DNA from: Actinomycetes bacterium
GTDB lineage: Bacteria > Actinomycetota > Actinomycetes > Actinomycetales > Microbacteriaceae
Direction: 5' to 3'
Length of the DNA stretch: 13,562 nucleotides
Assembly: GCA_023432005.1 (NCBI GenBank)
Contig: JAEYVF010000143.1
Span: forward strand, 1-13,562
Position 1 is the stretch's first letter, and every line of letters starts with the position of its first letter. The notes under the pieces were generated by a model, which searched no databases, was not told where the DNA came from, and saw nothing but the letters and a program-made list of their open reading frames with translations. Shown here one piece after another: positions 7,025-13,551 of this stretch. The position numbers and the translations under genes are program-made.

Positions 7025-8280
7025 GCGTGCTCTCGCTCCGATCGGATCTCGCGGACGAGAGCGTTGATCGTCCACGCGAACAGCGCGAGGTAGAGGGCAT
7101 TGCGCGCGGACAGCGCGACCAGCACGCCGAGGTCGAGGCCGAGGAGCTTGCCGTACCAGTACGGATAGACGAGCTGCGTGAGCGCGCCGATGGCGAGCGC
7201 GAGCACAGCGGGAACCCGGAACGCGGGGCCCCCGTCGAGCCTCGCGCTCACGATCCCGAAGAGGATGGGCGCGACGAGCCAGGTCGCGAACTGAGGCGAT
7301 CCGACCTTGTTGAAGGCGATGAGGGCGACCGTGAGCGCGAGCACGAGGAGCGGCAGCATCCGCACCTCGGGCACTCTGCGCAGAGTGCCGACGAGTCCGA
7401 GGGCGACGATCGCGAGCACCGCGATCGCGAGCAGGGGCGTCGAGAGGGAGGCGGCGAGCTCGGTGCCCGGGCCCTGCAGCTGGTAGGTGAGGATGCCCTG
7501 GTCGTAGTAGATGTGCGTGCCCGCGCCGGCCCATGCGGTCCACATCGCCGGCACGGCGAGCACCGACTCGATCTGCAGCCCACGACCGCTCTGCTCCGTG
7601 ATGAAGCTGAAGAGGCTCGTGCCGCCACCCAGGATGAGGCCCACGACGAGCACGACGGCGGTCGTGGCGGCGGCGGCGCTCACGACGACGAGCCGCTGAC
7701 GCAGGGCGATGACGGCCGCGGCGACGAGCGCGGCGGGCCAGACCTTGATCCACGCGGCGACGGCCAGGAGGGCGGCGCCGAGCGCCGGGCGCCCGACGAT
7801 CACGAGCACGCCGATGACCGCGACGGAGGTCGCGAAGACGTCGATGCGGCCGAGCGCGATGGGGCCGACCGCGACGAGGAACCCGATCCACCACCACGCG
7901 GCCGGCGCGGTGGCCCGATCCGGCCGCCCGCGGTGCAGCAGCACGGCGAAGGCCGCCGCGTCGACCGCGAGCGCGAGCGTCAGCCACGTGCTGGCGTAGA
8001 ACGTCCATCCGAACACCGTCGAGGCGAGCATCGGCACGATCGCGAGGAGCGGATACACCCAGGCCGTGTCGATGCCGACCCACAGATCGCTCTCGACCCC
8101 ACGGCGCATCCAGAACTCGTAGACGATCGTGACATCGCCCATCGGCAGGCTCGGGTGCGTGAGGCAGATGAGCCCGAGCACGAGATGCACGAGCACGAAC
8201 GCGGCCCAGAGGGTCACGGGATGCACGACGACGGCACGCGCCCTCCCACGGACGCCGGAGGCCAGCGCCGCATCCGTCAT
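7021..8280 (-). CDS. GT87/DUF2029-like membrane glycosyltransferase
   Basis: Polytopic membrane protein of 419 residues with about ten hydrophobic segments. It resembles GT87 (DUF2029) polyprenyl-phosphate-sugar-dependent mannosyltransferases of actinobacteria, which add sugars to lipid or glycan acceptors on the outer face of the membrane. Supporting features are the first extracytoplasmic loop with an acidic residue (LPMGDVTIVYEFWMRRG, Asp49), GRIDVFATS, and the family-like AAWIKVWPAALVAAAVIAL (Lys179). These are pattern matches by eye, and the sugar and acceptor are unknown. I chose ATG 8280 (MTDAALASG). The frame is open up to 8415, but that stretch is low-quality sequence and contains the promoter. 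No ribosome-binding site is visible; TACGCT 7 nt upstream suggests a leaderless message. Its stop overlaps the MFS start, so the two form an operon. Confidence 0.72.
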   Translation of the reverse strand: MTDAALASGVRGRARAVVVHPVTLWAAFVLVHLVLGLICLTHPSLPMGDVTIVYEFWMRRGVESDLWVGIDTAWVYPLLAIVPMLASTVFGWTFYASTWLTLALAVDAAAFAVLLHRGRPDRATAPAAWWWIGFLVAVGPIALGRIDVFATSVAVIGVLVIVGRPALGAALLAVAAWIKVWPAALVAAAVIALRQRLVVVSAAAATTAVVLVVGLILGGGTSLFSFITEQSGRGLQIESVLAVPAMWTAWAGAGTHIYYDQGILTYQLQGPGTELAASLSTPLLAIAVLAIVALGLVGTLRRVPEVRMLPLLVLALTVALIAFNKVGSPQFATWLVAPILFGIVSARLDGGPAFRVPAVLALAIGALTQLVYPYWYGKLLGLDLGVLVALSARNALYLALFAWTINALVREIRSEREHA

Positions 8281-8287
8281 GGGGTTC

Positions 8288-8293
8288 AGCGTA
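8288..8293 (-). promoter_or_regulatory. Candidate -10 element, leaderless glycosyltransferase mRNA
   Basis: On the minus strand TACGCT (TANNNT) ends 7 nt before ATG 8280, which would put transcription start at or next to the start codon. No Shine-Dalgarno sequence is present. The -35 region is not a good match. Confidence 0.5.
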
Positions 8294-8302
8294 TCCGCGG
8301 AG

Positions 8303-8316
8303 CATGACGCGACATG
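8303..8316. promoter_or_regulatory. Operator-like dyad / direct repeat in divergent promoter region
   Basis: CATGACGCGACATG is symmetric at 12 of 14 positions (CATG-N-CGCG-N-CATG). CATGAC also recurs at 8303 and 8313, exactly 10 bp (one helical turn) apart. The site overlaps the expected -35 region of the glycosyltransferase promoter and lies upstream of the ABC transporter genes, so a regulator bound here could affect both directions. The regulator is unknown. Confidence 0.4.
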
Positions 8317-8392
8317 ACACGCGGCCCGGCGGGCGGACGCGCGACAGGGGATGATGGAGGGGCACCCTGCACACCACAGCCTGGGAGGTCCC

Positions 8393-9229
8393 GTGTCCCG
8401 CATCCGTCCCCTCATCGCCGCAGCCGGCGCCGCCGCGCTCGCCCTGAGCTTCGCCGCGTGCGCGAGCCAGCCGTCGTCGACGCCCTCGGCTGACGACGAG
8501 GGCTACGTCACCCCCGGCAAGCTCACGATCGCCACCGGCGAGATCGCGTACTACCCCTACGTCATCGACGACGCTCCGGAGTCGGGCGAGGGCTTCGAGG
8601 CGGCCGTCGCGTACGCCGTCGCCGAGAAGCTCGGCTTCGCCCCCGAGGATGTGGAGTGGGTGCGCACGAGCTTCGAGTCGGCCATCGCGCCCGGCCCGAA
8701 GAACTTCGACTTCAACATCCAGCAGTACACGATCACCGACGAGCGCAAGCAGTCGGTGGACTTCTCGTCGCCGTACTACTCGGCGAGCCAGGCCGTCGTC
8801 TCCGTCGAGGGCTACGCGGCAGACGGCGTCGACTCGATCGCGGGCCTCAAGGACCTCGTGCTCGGCGCCATGGCGGGCTCGACGAGCGCCGTGACGATCG
8901 AGGAGGCGATCGCGCCGAACGTCGCGCCGCAGCTCTACAACTCGAACGAGGACGCCGTCGCGGCGCTCCAGGCCGGCCAGATCGACGCGATCGTGCTCGA
9001 CCTCCCGACCGCGTACTTCGCGACCGCCGTGTACATCGAGAACTCGTTCATCGTGGGCGAGCTCCCCGCGGCCGGGGTGCCCGACGAGTGGGGCCTCCTG
9101 CTGCCGAAGGGCTCCGCGCTCACCGCCAAGGTCACGAAGGCCCTCGACGAGCTGCGCGAGGACGGCACCCTCGCCGAGATCACCGACACCTGGCTCGGCT
9201 CCGGTCAGGGCGTCCCGCTGCTCGGGTGA
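8393..9229 (+). CDS. Amino acid ABC transporter substrate-binding lipoprotein (family 3)
   Basis: Extracytoplasmic solute receptor of a polar amino acid importer, 278 residues. A lipoprotein signal peptide (SRIRPLIAAAGAAALALSFAAC) gives lipidated Cys23. Family-3 features, compared with HisJ-type proteins from memory: Thr113 and Arg118 in QQYTITDERKQ (Arg binds the alpha-carboxylate), DFSSPYYSASQAVV (123-136), AGSTSAVT near 161-168, and Asp203 in IVLDLPTAYF (alpha-amino group contact). The ligand is therefore probably an alpha-amino acid, but the side-chain specificity is unclear. I chose GTG 8393: GGAGG at 8384-8388 lies upstream with a short 4-nt gap, and it gives a clean signal peptide, unlike ATG 8351. 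A GATGAT at 8350-8355 may belong to its promoter. First gene of a receptor-permease-ATPase operon. Confidence 0.9.
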   Translation: MSRIRPLIAAAGAAALALSFAACASQPSSTPSADDEGYVTPGKLTIATGEIAYYPYVIDDAPESGEGFEAAVAYAVAEKLGFAPEDVEWVRTSFESAIAPGPKNFDFNIQQYTITDERKQSVDFSSPYYSASQAVVSVEGYAADGVDSIAGLKDLVLGAMAGSTSAVTIEEAIAPNVAPQLYNSNEDAVAALQAGQIDAIVLDLPTAYFATAVYIENSFIVGELPAAGVPDEWGLLLPKGSALTAKVTKALDELREDGTLAEITDTWLGSGQGVPLLG

Positions 9230-9237
9230 CAACGCGC

Positions 9238-9243
9238 TAGCGT
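9238..9243 (+). promoter_or_regulatory. Possible internal -10 element before the permease gene
   Basis: TAGCGT lies in the 20-nt gap after the receptor gene stop, 6 nt before GTG 9250. It matches the TANNNT-start-codon layout of leaderless genes. The permease lacks a Shine-Dalgarno sequence. No -35 match is visible and transcription from the upstream promoter is also expected, so this is tentative. Confidence 0.3.
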
Positions 9244-9249
9244 CACCAC

Positions 9250-10125
9250 GTGAGTTCTCCGCTTCCGGCCTCGAGTCGGCCGGCTCCGCACGAGCCGAGC
9301 CGGCTCGAGGTCGAACGTCGTGCCTATCGCAGGCGGCAGCAGGTCCGCTCGGTGCTCATCGCCGCGCTGTCGACCGTCGTCGTCGCCGTGATCGTGTGGG
9401 CCACGGTCATCAACACCGAGGGGTGGGCGGCGGTTCAGCGCTTCTTCCTCGATCCCGAGATCGCGTGGAGGTTCCTGCCGAAGGTCTGGGACGGGTTCCT
9501 CTTCAACCTGCAGGTGCTCGCGATCTCGGTCGTGACGGTCGGGTTCGTCGCACTCCTGCTCGCGACGCTGCGCACGCTGCGCGGCCCCGTCTTCTTCCCC
9601 CTCCGCGTGCTCGCCGCGGGCTACACCGACCTGTTCCGCGGCCTGCCGTTCATCATCGTGCTCTACATCGTCGGCTACGGCCTTCCCACGATCACGAACA
9701 CGCGCTTCTCGCCGGTCGTGCTCGGGGTGCTGGCCATCACGCTCACCTACTCGGCCTACGTCGCCGAGGTGCTGCGCGCGGGCATCGAGGCCGTGCACCC
9801 CTCGCAGCGTCTGGCGGCCCGCGCCCTCGGGCTCGGGTACACGCAGACGCTCGGGCGGATCGTGCTGCCGCAGGCCGTGCGCAAGGTCACGCCGCCGCTC
9901 ATGAACGACTTCCTCTCGATGCAGAAGGACGTCGGCCTCGTGTCGATCCTCGGTGCGGTCGACGCCGTGCGCGCGGCCCAGAACGCGGCGGCGCAGAGCT
10001 ACAACTTCACGCCGTACATCGTCGCCGGCGTGCTCTTCATCCTGCTCGCCATTCCCACCATCCGCCTCACGGACTGGTACTCGGCGCGCCTGCGCGACCG
10101 CGAGCAGATGGGGTCGATCGTATGA
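9250..10125 (+). CDS. Amino acid ABC transporter permease
   Basis: Integral membrane permease of the HisM/GlnP type, 291 residues. A charged N-terminal cytoplasmic extension of about 34 residues precedes the first helix (about 35-53). The transporter domain follows with segments near 83-107, 113-145, 154-175, 223-240 and 254-275. The cytoplasmic EAA coupling loop is at about 182-209 (HPSQRLAARALGLGYTQTLGRIVLPQA), with the family's ALGLG and LPQA elements. Only one permease is present, so the importer would use a homodimer (inference). I chose GTG 9250 because it is the first start after the receptor gene stop and includes the full first helix. There is no ribosome-binding site before it. It overlaps the ATPase gene by 4 bp (ATGA). 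Confidence 0.9.
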   Translation: MSSPLPASSRPAPHEPSRLEVERRAYRRRQQVRSVLIAALSTVVVAVIVWATVINTEGWAAVQRFFLDPEIAWRFLPKVWDGFLFNLQVLAISVVTVGFVALLLATLRTLRGPVFFPLRVLAAGYTDLFRGLPFIIVLYIVGYGLPTITNTRFSPVVLGVLAITLTYSAYVAEVLRAGIEAVHPSQRLAARALGLGYTQTLGRIVLPQAVRKVTPPLMNDFLSMQKDVGLVSILGAVDAVRAAQNAAAQSYNFTPYIVAGVLFILLAIPTIRLTDWYSARLRDREQMGSIV

Positions 10126-10856
10126 GCGCAGTGCTGACCGCGACCGAGCTCTGGAAGTCGTTCGGCGGCAAAGAGGTGCTGCGCGGCATCTCGCTCGAGC
10201 TGCAGCAGCACGAGGTCGTCGCCCTCATCGGTCCGAGCGGCTCGGGCAAGTCGACGCTGCTGCGGTGCCTCAACCTCCTCGAGCCGATCGACGACGGTCG
10301 CATCCTGCTCGGGGGCGACGACATCTCCGATCCCCGCGTGCATCCGGATGCCGTGCGCGCCCGCTTCGGCGTCGTCTTCCAGCACTACAACCTCTTCCCG
10401 CATCTCTCGGTGCTCGACAACGTGACGCTCGCGGCTCGCGTCGTGCACCGTACGCCTCGCGCGGAGGCGGAGGAGCGCGGGATGCGGCTGCTCGAGCGCA
10501 TCGGCCTCGCCGACAAGGCGCGCGAGCATCCGGACCGCCTCTCGGGCGGTCAGCAGCAGCGCGCCGCGATCGTGCGCGCGATCGCGACCGACCCCGAGGT
10601 GCTGCTGCTCGACGAGATCACGAGCGCGCTCGACCCCGAGCTCGTGGGCGAGGTGCTCGACCTCGTGCGCGAGCTCGCGGCCGACGGTGCGACGATCCTG
10701 ATGGCGACGCACGAGATGGCCTTCGCCCGCGATGTCGCGCATCGCGTGCTCTTCCTCGACGGCGGCGTCGTGGTCGAGGAAGGCCCGGCCCACGAGCTCT
10801 TCGCCTCGCCGCGGGAGGCCCGCACGCGCGAGTTCCTCGCCCGCATCGGCGGCTGA
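10122..10856 (+). CDS. Amino acid ABC transporter ATP-binding protein
   Basis: Cytoplasmic ATPase that powers the importer encoded just upstream, 244 residues, typical for the GlnQ/HisP group. All motifs are intact: Walker A GPSGSGKST (37-45), Q-loop Gln87 in VVFQHYNLFPHLSV, signature LSGGQQQR (140-147), Walker B LLLDE (161-165) with the D-loop SALDPE, and H-loop His197 in MATHEMAFA. The ATG sits inside the permease stop (ATGA), which indicates translational coupling. The preceding ribosome-binding site is weak. Its stop is separated by only 1 nt from the stop of the convergent dehydratase gene, so there is no room for a dedicated terminator. Confidence 0.95.
   Translation: MSAVLTATELWKSFGGKEVLRGISLELQQHEVVALIGPSGSGKSTLLRCLNLLEPIDDGRILLGGDDISDPRVHPDAVRARFGVVFQHYNLFPHLSVLDNVTLAARVVHRTPRAEAEERGMRLLERIGLADKAREHPDRLSGGQQQRAAIVRAIATDPEVLLLDEITSALDPELVGEVLDLVRELAADGATILMATHEMAFARDVAHRVLFLDGGVVVEEGPAHELFASPREARTREFLARIGG
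10340..10351. repeat. 12-bp palindrome GCATCCGGATGC
   Basis: A perfect palindrome inside the ATPase gene, formed by two back-to-back copies of the word GCATCC/GGATGC that recurs throughout the window. An 11-bp near-copy, GCATCCGGATG, is at 860-870 in metY. Both encode His-Pro-Asp. Confidence 0.5.
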
Positions 10857-10857
10857 G

Positions 10858-11673
10858 TCAGGCGCGGAGCAGCTCGCGCACGACGACGGGCAGCTCGGCG
10901 CACAGCTCGAGCACGGTGAAGGGCCCGCCTCGGCTCGCGCGCTCGGCCGCGAGACCGTGCAGGACCGCGGCGGTCGCCGCGAGCGGCGCCGCGGCTCCGG
11001 GGTCGGCGTCGAGCTCGAGGGCGTGCGTGGCCAGGAGCGCCCCGAGCACACCCGCGAGCGCGTCGCCCGTGCCCGCCGTCGCCGTCCACGTCGGCGCACC
11101 GCTCACGTCGAGGAGGCCGCCGTCCGGGTCGGCGATGTAGCTCGTGTGGCCCTTGAGCAGCACGACGGAGCCGAGACGGGATGCCGCCTCGAGTGCCGCG
11201 CCCGGCGCATCCGCGAGGACCTGCGCGCGGTCGCGCCCGAGCATCCGCGCGAGCTCCCCCGCGTGGGGCACGAGCACGCGCGTTCCCGCCGCGCGATCGA
11301 CGAACCCGAGCGCGCCGGCGTCGATCACGGTCGGGACGGGGTCGGCGAGGGCCTCGTCGCGCACCCGGGCCGAGTAGTCGTCGAGCGCCTCGGGGTCCTG
11401 CCCCGAGCCCACCACCCACGCCTGCACACGCCCCTCGGTGGTGACGGCCTCCGGGCGGCGCTGGAGCACGAGGCGCGTCGGGCGGCCGGCGCCCAGGTAG
11501 CGCGCCATCCCGACCCCCGTGCGCAGCGCGGCCTCCACCCCCAGCACCGCGGCGCCGGGGTAGCGAGCCGAGCCCGTGGCGAAGCCCACGACGCCGCGCG
11601 AGTACTTGTCGTCGTCGGGGCCGGGCACCGCGATCCACTCCCGTGCCCGCTCCACGCCGAAAACCGTGCCCAT
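10858..11673 (-). CDS. nnrD: ADP/ATP-dependent (S)-NAD(P)H-hydrate dehydratase
   Basis: Nicotinamide nucleotide repair enzyme. It dehydrates damaged (hydrated) NADH/NADPH back to the active cofactor at the expense of ADP or ATP. It is 271 residues in the ribokinase-like YjeF C-terminal fold. Motifs: KYSRGVVGFATGSARYPGAAVLG (23-45), VVGSGQDPE, LVPHAGELARML (134-145), VVLLKGHTSYIADPDG, and AGTGDALAGVLGALLA with catalytic Asp204. The N-terminal epimerase (YjeF_N/NnrE) domain found in fused versions is absent, so the epimerase must be encoded elsewhere if present. I chose ATG 11673 (MGTVFGVERAREW). The open frame reaches 11727, but that part would lie over the divergent promoter and the HAD gene. 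TATCGT lies 6 nt upstream with no ribosome-binding site, so translation is probably leaderless. Confidence 0.9.
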   Translation of the reverse strand: MGTVFGVERAREWIAVPGPDDDKYSRGVVGFATGSARYPGAAVLGVEAALRTGVGMARYLGAGRPTRLVLQRRPEAVTTEGRVQAWVVGSGQDPEALDDYSARVRDEALADPVPTVIDAGALGFVDRAAGTRVLVPHAGELARMLGRDRAQVLADAPGAALEAASRLGSVVLLKGHTSYIADPDGGLLDVSGAPTWTATAGTGDALAGVLGALLATHALELDADPGAAAPLAATAAVLHGLAAERASRGGPFTVLELCAELPVVVRELLRA

Positions 11674-11679
11674 GTCGCC

Positions 11680-11685
11680 ACGATA
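11680..11685 (-). promoter_or_regulatory. Candidate -10 element of nnrD
   Basis: On the minus strand TATCGT ends 6 nt before ATG 11673, the layout of a leaderless actinobacterial promoter. It shares two base pairs with the -10 element of the divergent HAD gene. The -35 region is not recognisable. Confidence 0.55.
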
Positions 11686-11689
11686 GTTT
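11684..11689 (+). promoter_or_regulatory. Candidate -10 element of the HAD gene
   Basis: TAGTTT ends 6 nt before GTG 11696, again matching a leaderless start. This favours GTG 11696 over the adjacent GTG 11693. GAGGTG just upstream looks like a ribosome-binding site but directly abuts the start, too close to work normally. Confidence 0.5.
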
Positions 11690-11695
11690 GAGGTG

Positions 11696-12337
11696 GTGAG
11701 TTCCGAGCCTCCCGGCAGCATCAGCATCCCCGATCGAGTCGTCGTCTTCGACTACGGCGAGGTGATCTCGATGTCGCAGAGCGAGCACGACAAGCTCGCC
11801 CTGCTCGGGATCGCCGAGCAGGGGGCCGCCGACTTCTGGCCCGTCTACTGGCGCCACCGCGACGAGCTCGACAAGGGGCTCGTGCGGGTGCTCGAGTACT
11901 GGCAGCGCGTCGCCGCCGATCTCGGCACGACGTGGGATCTCACGACGATCCAGCGCCTGTGGGCCGTCGACTTCCGCAGCTGGTTCAGCGTCGAGCCCGG
12001 CACCGTGCGCGTCATCGACGCGCTGCGCGCGGGGGGCACGCGCACCGCACTGCTCTCCAACGCGGGCTTCGACTTCGGCGACGCCTTCCGCAACGCCCCC
12101 TTCTCGTCGGGGTTCGAGCGCGTCTTCGTGAGCGCGGAGCTCGGGATGCTCAAGCCCGAGCCCGAGATCTACCGCCACGTTGCGCAGGAGCTCGACATCG
12201 AGCTCGCGCAGATGGTGTTCATCGACAACAAGAGCGTCAACGTCGAGGCGGCAACGGCGCTCGGCGTGACGGGCCACGTCTTCACCGACGTGCACGGCCT
12301 CCGCGCGTTCCTCGAGTCCCTCGCCGAGGAGAGCTGA
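11696..12337 (+). CDS. HAD-superfamily hydrolase, YihX-like
   Basis: Haloacid-dehalogenase fold protein of 213 residues, probably a cytoplasmic phosphatase. Motif I is VVVFDYGEVIS with nucleophile Asp19. The next acidic position (D+2) is Gly rather than the usual Asp, as in the FDLGNV motif of YihX-type members (family comparison from memory). Motif II is ALLSNAG (Ser121), motif III Lys153 in LKPEPEIY, and motif IV VFIDNKSVNVEAA (Asp177). Residues 30-95 form a helical cap region. With no DxD pair, the identity of the general acid and the substrate are uncertain. The start is GTG 11696 or 11693; the first is preferred from promoter spacing. It is followed after 1 nt by an old-yellow-enzyme gene, so the two are probably co-translated. 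No metabolic link between them is apparent. Confidence 0.82.
   Translation: MSSEPPGSISIPDRVVVFDYGEVISMSQSEHDKLALLGIAEQGAADFWPVYWRHRDELDKGLVRVLEYWQRVAADLGTTWDLTTIQRLWAVDFRSWFSVEPGTVRVIDALRAGGTRTALLSNAGFDFGDAFRNAPFSSGFERVFVSAELGMLKPEPEIYRHVAQELDIELAQMVFIDNKSVNVEAATALGVTGHVFTDVHGLRAFLESLAEES
12326..12331 (+). promoter_or_regulatory. Ribosome-binding site supporting a TTG start
   Basis: GAGGAG, inside the last codons of the HAD gene, ends 7 nt before TTG 12339. It supports this rare start codon for the reductase; the encoded MAGLFDAITLRATEIRNR is a proper family N-terminus. Confidence 0.7.
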
Positions 12338-12338
12338 G

Positions 12339-13418
12339 TTGGCCGGGCTGTTCGATGCCATCACCCTCCGCGCCACCGAGATCCGCAATCGGCTGTGGGT
12401 CGCGCCCATGTGCCAGTACTCGGTGCTCGAGCGTGACGGCGTGCCGACCGACTGGCACCTCGTGCACCTGGGCGCGCTCGCCCGTGGCGGCGCCGGCCTC
12501 GTGATCGCGGAGGCGACCGCCGTCTCACCGGATGCCCGCATCACCCCGCAGGACACGGGGCTGTGGAACGACGAGCAGGAAGCCGCCTGGGCGCGGATCG
12601 CCGCCTTCGTGCGCTCGCAGGGCGCGGTGCCCGGCATCCAGATCGCCCATGCGGGCCGCAAGGCCTCGACGTTCGCGCCGTGGGGCGCCGACCGCCACGG
12701 CACGGTGCCGCCGGAGGAGGGCGGATGGCAGACCGTCGCGCCCTCGGCGGTCGCGTTCGAGGGCTACGCGGTGCCGCGCGCGCTCGGTGCCGACGAGCTC
12801 CCCGCGATCGTCCGGGCCTTCGCGGACTCGGCGCTGCGGGCCGTGCGCGCGGGCTTCGAGGTCATCGAGCTGCACGCGGCTCACGGCTACCTCATCCATC
12901 AGTTCCTCTCGCCGCTGTCGAATCAGCGAGACGACGAGTACGGCGGCTCACTCGAGAACCGCGCGCGACTGCTGCTCGAGACGGTGCGCGGCATGCGCGC
13001 GGCGCTCGGCGACGAGGTCCCCCTCCTCGTGCGCTTCTCGGGCACCGACTGGGCCGAGGGCGGGTGGGACGCCGACCAGACGGCGACGGTCGCCGCGTGG
13101 GCTCGCGACGCGGGCGCCGACCTGTTCGACATCTCGAGCGGCGGCCTGGTCGCCCACCAGCGCATCCCGGCGGGCCCCGGCTACCAGGTGCCGCTCGCGG
13201 AACGCGTCTCCGAGGAGGAGGTCGAGGTCTCGGCCGTCGGCCTCATCACCGACCCCGTCCACGCCGACGAGATCGTCCGCTCGGGCCGCGCCACCGCCGT
13301 CATGCTCGGCCGCGAACTGCTGCGCGACCCCCACTTCCCGCTGCGGGCCGCGACGGCACTCGGCGTCGACCTCCCCTATTGGCCCCCGCAGTACCTCCGA
13401 GCCAAGCCCCGCCTCTAA
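12339..13418 (+). CDS. NADH:flavin oxidoreductase, old yellow enzyme, YqjM type
   Basis: FMN-dependent ene-reductase of 359 residues that would reduce activated C=C bonds with NAD(P)H. The physiological substrate is unknown. Class-defining residues, compared with YqjM from memory: Cys25 and Tyr27 in APMCQYS, and the substrate-binding pair His179/His182 plus Tyr184 in ELHAAHGYL, with the same internal spacing as in YqjM. Other family blocks are QIAHAGRKAS (101-110), FLSPLSNQRDDEYGGSLENRAR (189-210), DISSGG, and the phosphate-binding end VMLGRELLRDPHFPLRAA. The length is slightly over YqjM because of a longer loop around 112-160. TTG 12339 is chosen for its ribosome-binding site and position 1 nt after the HAD stop. 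The gene ends in TAA at 13416-13418. Confidence 0.93.
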   Translation: MAGLFDAITLRATEIRNRLWVAPMCQYSVLERDGVPTDWHLVHLGALARGGAGLVIAEATAVSPDARITPQDTGLWNDEQEAAWARIAAFVRSQGAVPGIQIAHAGRKASTFAPWGADRHGTVPPEEGGWQTVAPSAVAFEGYAVPRALGADELPAIVRAFADSALRAVRAGFEVIELHAAHGYLIHQFLSPLSNQRDDEYGGSLENRARLLLETVRGMRAALGDEVPLLVRFSGTDWAEGGWDADQTATVAAWARDAGADLFDISSGGLVAHQRIPAGPGYQVPLAERVSEEEVEVSAVGLITDPVHADEIVRSGRATAVMLGRELLRDPHFPLRAATALGVDLPYWPPQYLRAKPRL

Positions 13419-13536
13419 CCCGCCGCCGGCTCCCCGCCGATCCCTGCCCCGCCGCGGCACCCCGCGCAGGCACCTCAGGCGCAGGAGGGGCGCCGGTCGG
13501 CTTGCGAGACGCTGGCATCGGGACAGGCGGGAGCGC

Positions 13537-13551
13537 GCCGCCCCAGGCGGC
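13537..13551. terminator. Small hairpin in the non-coding tail
   Basis: GCCGCC (13537-13542) and GGCGGC (13546-13551) form a 6-bp stem with a 3-nt loop, extendable by 3 bp (GCG/CGC) past one mismatch. It lies about 120 nt after the reductase stop and has no T-run, so a terminator role is only possible. The rest of 13419-13562 shows a weak 5-bp repeat (13478-13494) and no convincing gene. Confidence 0.3.

Noticed and set aside
5960..8307. Long plus-strand open frames opposite the MFS and glycosyltransferase genes
   Set aside because: Highly charged repetitive products such as runs of Asp-Arg-Glu-His, as expected antisense to Leu/Val/Ala-rich membrane proteins. No domain or ribosome-binding site.
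5762..9232. A 1156-codon open frame on the minus strand
   Set aside because: Only its last 420 codons (from GTG 7024) encode a recognisable protein, the MFS transporter. The upstream part runs out of frame through the glycosyltransferase gene and antisense to the ABC receptor gene, and has Arg/Asp/Glu-rich low-complexity sequence typical of GC-rich shadow frames.
10550..12703. A 717-codon open frame on the minus strand
   Set aside because: Antisense to the ABC ATPase, HAD and reductase genes and out of frame with nnrD. Its product is low-complexity and shows no domain, while all four overlapping genes have intact motifs.
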